Assembly: GCA_030428615.1 (NCBI GenBank)
Contig: JAUIDN010000024.1
Location: 1 to 36,955, forward strand
Direction of reading: 5' to 3'
DNA length: 36,955 nucleotides
DNA from: Alphaproteobacteria bacterium
Lineage (GTDB): Bacteria > Pseudomonadota > Alphaproteobacteria > Sphingomonadales > Emcibacteraceae
This document shows positions 1-7,914 of this stretch, piece after piece; within the stretch, counting starts at the first letter, position 1, and the number at the start of each line of letters is the position of its first letter. The translations under genes were made by a program, and so were the position numbers. The notes beneath the pieces were generated by a model that was given only the letters and a program-made list of their open reading frames with translations, was not told the DNA's origin and did not search any database.

Positions 1-99
1 ATGCTGTTGATGCTGTTGATGCTGTTGATGCTGTTGATGCTGTTGATGCTGTTGATGCTGTTGATGCTGTTGATGCTGTTGATGCTGTTGATGCTGTTG
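1..99. repeat. 9-bp tandem repeat (ATGCTGTTG), 11 perfect copies
   Basis: Eleven uninterrupted identical copies of ATGCTGTTG begin at the first base, so the array may extend outside the window. Read in the frame of the gene that follows (codons from position 3), each unit encodes Ala-Val-Asp. Because the unit is a multiple of three, copy-number changes would keep the frame and only change protein length. The absence of any variant among the copies suggests recent expansion by slippage. Confidence 0.97.
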
Positions 100-365
100 T
101 CAATACTCCAGAAGAAGAACCTTCTGTAAAGGAAAATGTCGAATTGGAGCCTGCGATAGAGCCGGAAGTTAAAAGCTCTCCTGAGACCGCCGCCATACCA
201 GATGCTGATATAAGTGCTACGGTGCCGAAAGATAACGTGGCGAAGGAAGCAAAGGCAGAAACGACGGAAAAGAAAAAAGAAACAAAAAAGGTTGAAGCTG
301 CCAATTTGGATAGTGGTGATTTTGAGGAAACCTCTCAGGAAGATATTGACAGTTTATTTGCCTAA
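3..365 (+). CDS. C-terminal part of an acidic low-complexity protein ending in a FliM-like SQEDIDSLF motif (5' end outside the window)
   Basis: The reading frame is open from position 3 to the TAA at 363-365. It has no ATG, and the first possible alternative start is a TTG at 144, so the gene very probably starts upstream of the window. It encodes ten Ala-Val-Asp repeats, then an acidic/Pro segment, a Lys/Glu-rich stretch, and a C-terminus containing SQEDIDSLF. This ending resembles the CheY-binding motif at the N-terminus of the flagellar switch protein FliM (SQAEIDALL in E. coli), here at the opposite end. Composition suggests a disordered tail that presents a short binding motif. The full protein and its function are not visible. 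A link to the flagellar or chemotaxis apparatus is inference from this motif and from the TipF-like neighbour. Confidence 0.7.
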   Translation, partial: AVDAVDAVDAVDAVDAVDAVDAVDAVDAVDAVVNTPEEEPSVKENVELEPAIEPEVKSSPETAAIPDADISATVPKDNVAKEAKAETTEKKKETKKVEAANLDSGDFEETSQEDIDSLFA

Positions 366-392
366 ACCGATGGTGGTTATAACACTCTAAAG

Positions 393-1583
393 TTAAAGCT
401 TACTTGTAATATCGCTACTTAGAACCGGTTCACCAAACAAATAGCCCTGGCCTCTATCAATACCGCAATCAAGGATTTCCACCAGCGTCGGATCACTTTC
501 TATTTTCTCGACAATAATTACCATATCGTACCTGCCATAGGCCTCTTTAATATCATTGCGATCGATGTCGATATTTTCGTCAAGCAAGATATCCGGTGTT
601 AACTTCACGTAACGGAAATACCGCGCTGCTAAATCTGATAAATCGTGGTTGAGGGTTTGGACGTTATCCATTGAAAAGCGAAACCCTCTTTTGCCCAGGG
701 TAGATAATGAATCCCAGATATTATTGGGCTGGCGCAAAACATCCTGCTGCGTAAATTCGAATACCAACCGATCCGCCAGTTCCTGATTATCAAGCATGAA
801 ATCGATAAATTGTGGAAAAAAGTCTCTATCATTGAGGGAAACCGACGAAATATTGCAGAAAAACCTCATATTTGGCCTTCGCGTTCCCAGCCTTCTAATC
901 ACCTGAATGCAGCGAAACAGAAGCAGATTGTCCAGTGTGCTCACAAGTCCTGAATCTTCGGCAAGTTTTATATATTGTGATGGAAATATAACGTCACCCT
1001 TGTCATCACGCACTCTCGAATATGCCTCATAATGCACTACTTTGCGGGCAGGAAGTGAAACAATAGGCTGTAAATAGAGGTCGATCCGGTTATCTTCAAG
1101 CGCATAATGCATTATATTGAGAATTTCATCGGCTTCACGGTCACTCCCGTGCGCAATCTCCTGCGATGGTTCTTCACTATAACCGCCGAGCTTACCGGAT
1201 AGCGATTGCCCGGATTTTTCCACAACTTGACTAAGCAATGTTTGCAACAACCTCATTTCGTTTACAATTTCTTTATTGTGGCCATGCTCATTAGACTTAA
1301 CCTGTTCCCGGAGCTTTATGGTCTCTTCCCTGTTTTGCTCCAGTTGGTCCTGACAAACCTGATAATCCTGATGTAGCGCCATAAGCCGCTCTGTTGCATC
1401 TTCCCTATTCGATCTAATGAGTAGAATGACGTGAATATTAAGCCCAAGAAGAAAAACGCCCGCTCCAACGATCCATGCCATGCGACCGCTTAATTCTGGA
1501 AATATGTCCGGCGCAAATAGTGAAGCGAATATCGAAATGATAATATTGCCAACCAAAAGCAGAATGTGAACGAGTGCACTCAT
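393..1583 (-). CDS. Membrane-anchored degenerate EAL-domain protein, TipF-like
   Basis: 396 aa. Two N-terminal membrane helices (about residues 4-24 and 36-56) are followed by a predicted coiled coil (about 60-125) and an EAL domain (about 155-388). Active EAL phosphodiesterases hydrolyse cyclic di-GMP. Here several metal/catalytic positions remain: E186 and R190 in EAYSR, N244, E276, K327, E359 and the QGY motif at 379. The DDFGTG loop, however, is replaced by D306-N307-V-Q-T, and the Asp after K327 is lost. Loss of the second loop Asp points to a c-di-GMP receptor or scaffold rather than an enzyme. The architecture (two TM helices, coiled coil, degenerate EAL) fits TipF, a flagellar assembly regulator of alphaproteobacteria. 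The start follows GGAA at 7-nt spacing. It lies tail-to-tail with the preceding gene. EAL assignment is firm; the TipF assignment is moderate. Confidence 0.85.
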   Translation of the reverse strand: MSALVHILLLVGNIIISIFASLFAPDIFPELSGRMAWIVGAGVFLLGLNIHVILLIRSNREDATERLMALHQDYQVCQDQLEQNREETIKLREQVKSNEHGHNKEIVNEMRLLQTLLSQVVEKSGQSLSGKLGGYSEEPSQEIAHGSDREADEILNIMHYALEDNRIDLYLQPIVSLPARKVVHYEAYSRVRDDKGDVIFPSQYIKLAEDSGLVSTLDNLLLFRCIQVIRRLGTRRPNMRFFCNISSVSLNDRDFFPQFIDFMLDNQELADRLVFEFTQQDVLRQPNNIWDSLSTLGKRGFRFSMDNVQTLNHDLSDLAARYFRYVKLTPDILLDENIDIDRNDIKEAYGRYDMVIIVEKIESDPTLVEILDCGIDRGQGYLFGEPVLSSDITSKL

Positions 1584-1713
1584 ATTTTGTTCCGAATAGA
1601 GTTTAGATATAAAATCTAATTATTGTTTAATTCAATAGAGTTACGATAGAGCAAATCCTTCGCTCAATCAAGATTTGTGATTTATGACCAGAGAGAAAAG
1701 TGAAGCCAAGACG

Positions 1714-1733
1714 CGGGCGCTCAAAAGCGCCCG
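1714..1733 (-). terminator. GC-rich hairpin downstream of the distal tonB gene
   Basis: CGGGCGCT and AGCGCCCG form a perfect 8-bp stem with a 4-nt loop, 15 bases beyond the stop of the minus-strand TonB gene. The position fits a transcript end. No clear U-run follows on the minus strand, so it may be a stabilising 3' hairpin rather than a full intrinsic terminator. Confidence 0.55.
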
Positions 1734-1748
1734 TTACCCGATCTTAAT

Positions 1749-2348
1749 TTAGCCTTCCAATTTAAATTCGATCAATGACAGTACATTTGAAACTGCCTGT
1801 GGCTGACCGTCCACGATACGCGGTTTAAATTTAAACTTTTGAACTGCTTTAACAGCATTTCTTTCGAAACCCCGGTTCGATGAATTTATAACGACAACGT
1901 CATCCGTACTACCAGATTCCGTGACGGTATATTGAACGCGAACAAAACCTTCTATTCCTCTTGCTGCCATATCACTCGGATACTGAGGCGCCGGGCGGAC
2001 GACAACCGTAAAATCTCCTTCTCTTTCGAAAAGACGGTTAATTTTCGCCGGTAGCACGATAACCTTGGGAGTAAATGTAACCGGTGTCGATGTTGGATCG
2101 CCACCATCTCTTGGTTCTGATTTGATTATTTGCGTTTCAGGTGGCACTTCTACATCCGGTTTTAGCGGAGCCTCAATTTTTTTGGTAATTTCTTCTACGT
2201 CGCGTATGACACCTAAAGTTGGCATTATCCTTAATCCCGTATCTTTTAGCACTAATTCACCGTTCGCAATAAGTAACTGCATCCCGTAAAACAGTGAGAA
2301 TGTTATCAATCCGGCCAAATTAAAGGATATAAAATATCTTGAGATCAT
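1749..2348 (-). CDS. TonB-family energy transducer (second paralog)
   Basis: 199 aa from the ATG at 2348, chosen because AGGAG sits 7 nt upstream and the resulting N-terminus (MISRYFISF) aligns with that of the paralog at 4050-4655; an in-frame ATG at 2366 lacks such a site. One N-terminal membrane helix (about residues 5-27) is followed by a Pro/Glu-containing periplasmic linker and a C-terminal TonB domain (about 110-199) with the PQYP...GIEGFVRVQYTV pattern and a terminal IEFKLEG. TonB proteins transmit energy from an ExbB/ExbD motor to outer-membrane receptors. A strong terminator separates it from the upstream operon, so it is probably transcribed separately or by readthrough. Its linker differs from the first copy, suggesting a different receptor set or expression condition. 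Confidence 0.88.
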   Translation of the reverse strand: MISRYFISFNLAGLITFSLFYGMQLLIANGELVLKDTGLRIMPTLGVIRDVEEITKKIEAPLKPDVEVPPETQIIKSEPRDGGDPTSTPVTFTPKVIVLPAKINRLFEREGDFTVVVRPAPQYPSDMAARGIEGFVRVQYTVTESGSTDDVVVINSSNRGFERNAVKAVQKFKFKPRIVDGQPQAVSNVLSLIEFKLEG

Positions 2349-2541
2349 GGTTAGTCTCCTATTCATTCTAGTGTTAAATTTTACTTAGAATAATCGGATC
2401 AAATCTACGCGCCACGGGTCCAACAGAATTGTTGAATTGAAGCACGATTGATCCTTTGGGACGTCCCACTAAGGCGTCTGCTTTTTTGAAAGCATTAATG
2501 TTATGTTATATCATTTTTATTAAAATGTCAAAATGTATATA

Positions 2542-2577
2542 GAAAAAAGACAGGGTGGAAAAAATCCACCCTGTCTT
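2542..2577 (-). terminator. Strong intrinsic terminator after the TPR gene
   Basis: AAGACAGGGTGGA (2547-2559) pairs perfectly with TCCACCCTGTCTT (2565-2577): a 13-bp stem with a 5-base loop. Reading the minus strand, the stem is followed by a run of six T. It lies 25 bases beyond the TPR gene stop and ends the DUF3450-ExbB-ExbB-ExbD-TonB-TPR operon. Confidence 0.93.
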
Positions 2578-2601
2578 AAATTTAATATAATAGATCAAAT
2601 G

Positions 2602-4032
2602 CTATGAAAGATATTCTTTAATGTCATTAATCCTCTTTTCTTCAGCATCAACATACCTGAGGAAGTTACGGGCAACAGATGAAGACCTTTCGTCTTTTGC
2701 CGCTTCACGGAACGATGACCTCGCATTGTCAAACTGCTCAAGTGCTAGATATGCTTGCCCCTGGAGAATATTTGACTGATCCGGTCTGCTTAAGCCACCT
2801 TTATCTAATGCTTTACCAATTGCATCTGCGGCTTCCTGATATTTATCCAAATTAAGATAAACATTGGCCAAACGCATATAGTTATTACCATCATCAGAAA
2901 GTTCGGCTGCCCGAGAAAGTGGCTCAACAGCCTCTTCCATATCCTTCCCGTTGATGTAGGCAGTGGACAACAATTCCAGATTTCGCCGATTACTCTCCGA
3001 CAAACCTTCATCAAACGACTTGGCCAAAGTTTTCGACGCTTGATATGGACTGTCATGGTAAAGATAAAGCTGAGCCATTTGCTCATATTCACGCCCTTTA
3101 TCAAACAATTCCTGCCGTTTCACAGCTTCAAAGGCTGAAAGCTGTTTTTTCTCCAGAACAGCAACCTCTGCTTCGCTCAAACCGTCTTCCGCAGCCACCT
3201 GCGCATATATATTTGAAAGTTGCGTCCAGTAATCTTTTTTGGGCCACCGAGCAGCAAGGAGTTCCGCATACTCAAGAACTTTATCCATTTCATCCAAATT
3301 ATTATGGATACCCCGTAAAACCTGATACCAGTTTTCCTTATCCTCTTTGCCTTCTTCTTTCGATTTTCTAACGGCCCAATTAAGAAATTCAATCGCCAAA
3401 CGATAATTTTTCTCTACGTCCATTTCTTCCTGGGCTAGAGAATAATGTAAAGTAGCAAAAAATTCTATTTGACTGATGCTTGGCGTCGGCTGGTACTGAA
3501 ACCAATCATACATGATTTGAACAGCCGCCTGATAATTTTCTTCTGAAAATTCGATCTGCCCGACAACATAAGTTATCTGATCTCTCAGCGTGTAGGAGAT
3601 ACCATCCATCGCCAAAAGCTTCTTGTAATTGTCAAGTGCCTCTGGAAGATTATCCGTTGCCTGAGCAATGGCCGCCATCATTTGATAATAAGCAGCTTGT
3701 TCAGTTGAATTCCATCTATCCACACGCTGATCGATCAGCTCTTCTCTCGCTTCAGCGTATCGAGGAGGTTCAGCGCTCATATACTCTTGCGCCTTACCTA
3801 GCACTTTCGCGGGCCTTTCTGTCATTCCTGTTGTCGACCGAAGTTTCGGGCGGGCGGCTCTCGCCGCAGCTCTTTGCTCCGCGGCCTGTGCTGATGAGAG
3901 GCCAAGCTCCTGAGCAACAGCGACCTGCCCCGAAATATGTGCTATTTCGGGAACAGTTGCTACGGCAACCATTAGCCCAGATATCGCTGTTGCTACTAAA
4001 AGAGTTTTTGTAATTTTCTTAAAATCTTGCAT
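2602..4032 (-). CDS. Exported TPR protein of the TonB locus
   Basis: 476 aa from the ATG at 4032. A TTG at 4041 would add three residues but leaves almost no room after the GGAAAGGG Shine-Dalgarno sequence. The N-terminus has a basic start and a hydrophobic stretch consistent with a signal peptide (about residues 1-40, cleavage perhaps near VAVAQ). The rest is helical with recurring tetratricopeptide patterns, for example the A-YYQMMAAIAQATDNLPEALDNY segment and the C-terminal NYMRLANVYLNLDKYQEAA repeat. TPR proteins are common last genes of DUF3450/ExbB/ExbD/TonB operons and are thought to act in the periplasm as partners of the transducer. The partner and substrate cannot be told from the sequence. 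It starts 17 bases past the TonB stop, indicating co-transcription. Confidence 0.88.
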   Translation of the reverse strand: MQDFKKITKTLLVATAISGLMVAVATVPEIAHISGQVAVAQELGLSSAQAAEQRAAARAARPKLRSTTGMTERPAKVLGKAQEYMSAEPPRYAEAREELIDQRVDRWNSTEQAAYYQMMAAIAQATDNLPEALDNYKKLLAMDGISYTLRDQITYVVGQIEFSEENYQAAVQIMYDWFQYQPTPSISQIEFFATLHYSLAQEEMDVEKNYRLAIEFLNWAVRKSKEEGKEDKENWYQVLRGIHNNLDEMDKVLEYAELLAARWPKKDYWTQLSNIYAQVAAEDGLSEAEVAVLEKKQLSAFEAVKRQELFDKGREYEQMAQLYLYHDSPYQASKTLAKSFDEGLSESNRRNLELLSTAYINGKDMEEAVEPLSRAAELSDDGNNYMRLANVYLNLDKYQEAADAIGKALDKGGLSRPDQSNILQGQAYLALEQFDNARSSFREAAKDERSSSVARNFLRYVDAEEKRINDIKEYLS

Positions 4033-4049
4033 TTTTGCCAAACCCTTTC

Positions 4050-4655
4050 CTAGTTACCTTCAAGCGTGAATTCAATACGAACACGGACACCTGTCACAGG
4101 TATCGGCTCACCATCAACAACGCGTGGTTTGTACTTATATTTTTCCCCCGCCTTCACAGCACTCCTTTCGAACATTTTATGGCTTGATTCAACCACAAAT
4201 ACATTTTCGGTTGTACCTTCCGCGGTTACTGTGAATTCAAGCAAAACCCATCCTTCGATACCATTTTCAGCAGCGCGGGCAGGATATTGCGGCGGCACGC
4301 GAACAATCGGCAGGTACTCACCGTCTGTCGCCGAGAATCCCGCAGTACCCGTAGCGATAGGCGCAGCTTCCATTGCCGTTGTGCCAATTTCGACACCGCC
4401 TGATACGTTGTCAACCGAGGTGGACATATCAATAGATACGTCAGGCGCGGCCTCAACTTCTGTCGGCGCCTCCGGCTTGCGTTCCACTTCACGTGTTTCC
4501 TGTATTTCACGAACCTGAGCCATCTCAACGCGAATTCGGTCTCCGCTATCGTCCAACTCAAATTCACCTGTGGCAATAAGCCACTGCATTCCGAAAAACA
4601 GTCCGAACGTGATAAGCGCTGCAAAACCGAATGAAATAGCATAACGTGCAATCAT
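4050..4655 (-). CDS. TonB-family energy transducer (operon copy)
   Basis: 201 aa with one N-terminal membrane helix (about residues 5-28), an acidic/Pro/Glu linker (about 45-75) and a C-terminal TonB domain (about 110-201) carrying PQYPARAAENGIEGWVLLEF and ending in IEFTLEGN. The start is supported by GGGAG seven bases upstream. TonB spans the periplasm and energises outer-membrane receptors using proton motive force harvested by ExbB/ExbD, which are encoded immediately upstream. At about 200 residues it is shorter than E. coli TonB (239), as usual for TonB2-type systems. It is paralogous to the protein at 1749-2348: the two N-termini share the RY.ISF..A.LITF pattern. Confidence 0.92.
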   Translation of the reverse strand: MIARYAISFGFAALITFGLFFGMQWLIATGEFELDDSGDRIRVEMAQVREIQETREVERKPEAPTEVEAAPDVSIDMSTSVDNVSGGVEIGTTAMEAAPIATGTAGFSATDGEYLPIVRVPPQYPARAAENGIEGWVLLEFTVTAEGTTENVFVVESSHKMFERSAVKAGEKYKYKPRVVDGEPIPVTGVRVRIEFTLEGN

Positions 4656-4673
4656 AGCAATACTCCCTGTTTA

Positions 4674-5075
4674 TTAACCCGGATCAGTCGCAAGAACGTG
4701 ATCAGTGAAACCAGCATTATTGAGCGAGTCCATAATTTCAGCAACAATACCTGTTGTGCTGTCTTCGTCCGCCTGAATTACGATTGTACCCTCTGGGTTC
4801 TCGGCTTTCAAGCGCTCAACATTCGCGCGAACAGCACGGACGTCAATACGACGTTTTTCCATCCAAACTTCATCATCCGCTGTGACAGCGATCATTATGT
4901 TTGCTTTCTCCTGCTGATCGCCAGAAGATCCTTGAGGTCTATTTACTTCAATACCGGCTTCCTTAAGGAAAGAGGCGGTAACGATGAAGAAGATCAACAT
5001 GATGAATACGATGTCAAGCATCGGTGTCATATCAATTGCTGCTTCATCCTGATTTTTTGATGAGTGTTTACGCAT
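4674..5075 (-). CDS. exbD: ExbD-type biopolymer transporter
   Basis: 133 aa. A single membrane helix follows the short cytoplasmic N-terminus, with the family motif DMTPMLDIVFIMLIFF. D21 corresponds to the conserved membrane Asp that takes part in proton translocation in ExbD/TolR. The C-terminal periplasmic domain (about 45-133) carries the ExbD/TolR fold pattern, including IVIQADEDSTTG. It acts in the inner membrane inside the ExbB pentamer, powering TonB encoded just downstream. AGAGAG precedes the ATG at good spacing, and the gene lies 10 bases after the small exbB. TolR is excluded by context: there are no tolA/tolB/pal neighbours. Confidence 0.95.
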   Translation of the reverse strand: MRKHSSKNQDEAAIDMTPMLDIVFIMLIFFIVTASFLKEAGIEVNRPQGSSGDQQEKANIMIAVTADDEVWMEKRRIDVRAVRANVERLKAENPEGTIVIQADEDSTTGIVAEIMDSLNNAGFTDHVLATDPG

Positions 5076-5085
5076 TTTTTCTCTC

Positions 5086-5613
5086 TTAATGATCCATTGT
5101 TAAGTGATCTTCGACCAACTCGGATTCCTTGTTGATACGACCTTCAATATAGGAAGAAGCGAACACGCCGGAAAGCGCCCCCACCATCCCCGCCATTGTC
5201 GGGATTGTCGCCTTTGAAATACCGGCTGACATCGCCTTCACATTCGCCGATCCAAGAACGGCGAGTACATCAAAAACTTCAATCATACCCCAAACGGTAC
5301 CAAGAAGCCCCATTAGCGGCACAACCGCCACCAATGTTTTGATATGTGAAAGTGATCCACGAAGATCCATATTAATCTGACTAATCATGGCCTCACGAAT
5401 TTTATGAGCGTACCAGGAGGTGCGCTCGCTGCGCGCCTCCCAAGCACTCATAACTTCGTTCACTTGACGGTTATGGGCAGTTTTAAAATAAATCATACGC
5501 TCCAGAACCATAGCCCATAATATCAAGATGGTAAAAAAGATCACGAGCAGAACAGGTCCTCCCTTTTCCATGAAATCGCGAACTAATTCAAATGCATCCA
5601 TTAGGGCTAACAT
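5086..5613 (-). CDS. exbB: MotA/TolQ/ExbB proton channel protein (small ExbB)
   Basis: 175 aa with three predicted membrane helices (about residues 18-38, 95-118, 135-158) and the family signature TLVAVVPLMGLLGTVWGM in the second helix. It forms the proton channel of the TonB motor together with ExbD encoded 10 bases downstream. It lacks the long periplasmic N-terminus of the larger ExbB-type protein upstream, so the two are distinct subunits. AAAGGAG lies at the very end of the upstream gene, giving translational coupling. ExbB is preferred over TolQ or MotA because of the ExbD-TonB neighbours. Confidence 0.93.
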   Translation of the reverse strand: MLALMDAFELVRDFMEKGGPVLLVIFFTILILWAMVLERMIYFKTAHNRQVNEVMSAWEARSERTSWYAHKIREAMISQINMDLRGSLSHIKTLVAVVPLMGLLGTVWGMIEVFDVLAVLGSANVKAMSAGISKATIPTMAGMVGALSGVFASSYIEGRINKESELVEDHLTMDH

Positions 5614-5615
5614 GA

Positions 5616-6980
5616 TTATGCTCCTTTATGCTGTTCAGCGTGAACCGCAATGATGCCGGCACTTTGTTCTTCGATTGTATGCACAACCCGTTGGCTCATT
5701 CCATTCACAATTGAATGAAGGAACAACGTCGGTAGTGCAACAACAATACCGAGAACAGTCGTCACCAAGGCTTGCGAAATACCACCAGCCATAAGTTTCG
5801 GATCACCCGTACCAAAGAGCGTCATTGATTGGAAGGTATTGATCATACCAGTCACCGTACCAAGCAGCCCCATAAGAGGTGCGATAGCGGCAATCAATTT
5901 GATCAGCGTGAGAAACCGTTCCAGAGCCGGCATTTCCTTGAGAATTGCTTCATCTATCTTGAGTTCAAGGGTCTCCACATCCGCATTTCTGTTATCGTCA
6001 TATACAGCAAGAACACGGCCAAGCGGATTGTTTTCGCTCACCACATCCGATTTGATCTGCGCCTTAACTTTGCCGTTTACAACGGTGAGGTAGACAGCAC
6101 GCTCAAGAACAAAAAGCATACCGATTGCACCAACCACAAGGATAAGATAACCAATCGTACCACCCTGCGCCACACGTTCCTGCAAACTAGGTTGCTGAAT
6201 GAGAAGCGCCAGGATTGAACCGCGGGACGGGTCAATTCCAAACGGCGCCATTGTGCCTTGGGTAGCATTTTGCAATGCGCTTGTCGATTCAACAAAGCGG
6301 GCTTCCGGTTGACGATCAAGTTCAGCTACCAAACCTTCTTCATATTTCAGATATTTACCATCGGAAACAATATTAAACACACCAACACGTGTTACCGGTT
6401 TAACTTCTTCAGACCCATCCGGCAATTTAACCGCACGATTGTAGGTCACAACACGGCCCTGTTCGGTCATTTCGCGCTGTACTTCGAACCAGAGACGTTC
6501 AATTTCCTCAATACTTGGCAACTGAGTACCGGATGAAGTTTTCTGAATTAGTGTCGTAATAAATTCATCACGTCCTTCGAATTGTGTTGAAGTCAATGAT
6601 TGCTCTAGAGAAGATCTCGTATCACCGGAAACCAATTGAAGAACACCAAGCACCTCTTTAAGAGCACCAAGCTCGTTGGTAAATTCCTGCTGCAATTCGG
6701 CTAACCGATCATCGTTTGTTGCAAATTGTGCCTCAAGTGTGTCAGAACGGCGTTCTTCCGCACGTTGCTCCGCTTGTGCTTCAGCAAGCAATGCTGCCTG
6801 ACGGTCCTGAGCATTCCTGAACTCTGCTTCGCGCTGGCGATACTCTTCTGTTTCATTCACTTTACCCTGACGAACAATTTCCAGTAGCTCGTCCAGATTA
6901 GCTGCTGCTTGCTGTGCATTTGCAACAGAAGCAATACCACTGAAAGCAACAGCGATAACAATAGTTATTAAATTCTTCAT
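5616..6980 (-). CDS. Large MotA/TolQ/ExbB protein with periplasmic coiled-coil domain (TtpC-like)
   Basis: 454 aa. It has a signal peptide (about residues 1-22, ending SVANAQQ), a long charged helical/coiled-coil region (about 25-125), a further periplasmic part to about residue 265, then membrane helices and a C-terminal MotA/TolQ/ExbB domain (about 270-440) with the conserved IAAIAPLMGLLGTVTGM signature. This is the layout of TtpC, the extra subunit of TonB2-type systems in Vibrio, which is needed along with ExbB2/ExbD2/TonB2. Its start codon overlaps the stop of the DUF3450 gene (ATGA), and GGAGG lies inside the end of that gene. It probably links the inner-membrane motor to the periplasmic DUF3450 and TPR partners; that link is inference. 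Confidence 0.9.
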   Translation of the reverse strand: MKNLITIVIAVAFSGIASVANAQQAAANLDELLEIVRQGKVNETEEYRQREAEFRNAQDRQAALLAEAQAEQRAEERRSDTLEAQFATNDDRLAELQQEFTNELGALKEVLGVLQLVSGDTRSSLEQSLTSTQFEGRDEFITTLIQKTSSGTQLPSIEEIERLWFEVQREMTEQGRVVTYNRAVKLPDGSEEVKPVTRVGVFNIVSDGKYLKYEEGLVAELDRQPEARFVESTSALQNATQGTMAPFGIDPSRGSILALLIQQPSLQERVAQGGTIGYLILVVGAIGMLFVLERAVYLTVVNGKVKAQIKSDVVSENNPLGRVLAVYDDNRNADVETLELKIDEAILKEMPALERFLTLIKLIAAIAPLMGLLGTVTGMINTFQSMTLFGTGDPKLMAGGISQALVTTVLGIVVALPTLFLHSIVNGMSQRVVHTIEEQSAGIIAVHAEQHKGA

Positions 6981-7768
6981 TGTGCTACCTCCGGTGCAAT
7001 AATTGGCAAGATCAGCAGTTTATCAGCCGCTTCCTGTGCATTTGCAATTCTGATCGCAGAATTGATTTGATTACGATATGTCCCTGCATCAACAATTTCA
7101 AACTCTTTTGTTTCTTTATTGTATGCCCCCGATATCTCGCCGTCTGTTGTTTGATAAAGGAGCGCCACACGACCGACCATTAGCATGTCTACGGTACGCT
7201 CATTGTCCTCAACGACCATATTCTGCTTGTAGCCCTGAAATACACGACCATAGTCACTTTCAATCTGATATAATTCGAAGACACTCCGAAATCTTTCAGA
7301 TGAATCCACATCAGGATCAGTCATCAGATCTTTAACCCGCTCTAGGCCAGCCAAACGTTCTTCCAACTGGAATGGGATATCATTTCTGATAAACTGTTCC
7401 AAACCATCAACCATTCTGGTTAATAGCGGCTCTACCTGACGTTTGATATCAGTCACGTTTTTAATATTTTCGGTTAGTTCTTCCATCGCCTGCATTTGAC
7501 GTTCAATGGATCGATCCATTTGAGCGTTATAAACTTTAAGACCATCAACCGTTTTGAGAACATTTTTATATTCGGTGATGATCTTGTCTGTTTCATCAAC
7601 AATCGCGTCTACACGCGCCTGTGATTCCTGTGCGATTTGATTAGCAGATATCCCTTCGTCAAGAACATCGCTTAATGTAGTTTGCCCCATCGCGGCAGTT
7701 CCCAGACTTAGGGCTCCTGCGGCAACAACGGCGGAAAGAACAACAGTTCTTACTCGATGCTTAATCAT
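6977..7768 (-). CDS. DUF3450 family periplasmic coiled-coil protein
   Basis: 263 aa. The N-terminus has a signal peptide (basic start, hydrophobic core, ending near AMGQ at residue 29). A long heptad-rich helix (about 45-125) follows, then a compact C-terminal region (about 150-263) with YGRVFQGYKQNMVVED and VGRVALLYQTTDGEISGAYNKET, features typical of DUF3450. DUF3450 genes regularly head TonB2-like operons (DUF3450, ExbB, ExbB, ExbD, TonB, TPR), which is the exact order here. The molecular role is unknown; a periplasmic interaction with the large ExbB coiled coil is plausible. The start has AGGAAG four bases upstream. This is the first recognisable gene of the operon, so the promoter should lie in the 7769-8500 region. 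Confidence 0.88.
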   Translation of the reverse strand: MIKHRVRTVVLSAVVAAGALSLGTAAMGQTTLSDVLDEGISANQIAQESQARVDAIVDETDKIITEYKNVLKTVDGLKVYNAQMDRSIERQMQAMEELTENIKNVTDIKRQVEPLLTRMVDGLEQFIRNDIPFQLEERLAGLERVKDLMTDPDVDSSERFRSVFELYQIESDYGRVFQGYKQNMVVEDNERTVDMLMVGRVALLYQTTDGEISGAYNKETKEFEIVDAGTYRNQINSAIRIANAQEAADKLLILPIIAPEVAQ

Positions 7769-7776
7769 GCGTCTTC

Positions 7777-7914
7777 CTACAGCTTTTTTTGAGTTGTTAT
7801 GGTTGAGCCACTTATTGCGGCATTAAATACATAAAGTGAGTGAGCAGATAATTGACCTAAAACAAACAGACGAGTTTCCCCTGTTACTTCTCCATCGATT
7901 TCTCTTATCCCCAT
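7777..7914 (-). CDS. Possible 45-aa leader ORF upstream of the DUF3450 gene
   Basis: An open frame of 45 codons runs from ATG at 7914 to TAG at 7777-7779. The stop codon forms the first bases of the TAGGAAG Shine-Dalgarno sequence of the DUF3450 gene, a layout suited to translational coupling or leader-peptide control. The upstream ribosome site is only fair: AAGGGA lies about 10 bases before the ATG. The peptide has no recognisable domain and a mixed, non-repetitive composition. A chance ORF of this size is quite possible in this region, so this is tentative. Confidence 0.3.
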   Translation of the reverse strand: MGIREIDGEVTGETRLFVLGQLSAHSLYVFNAAISGSTITTQKKL

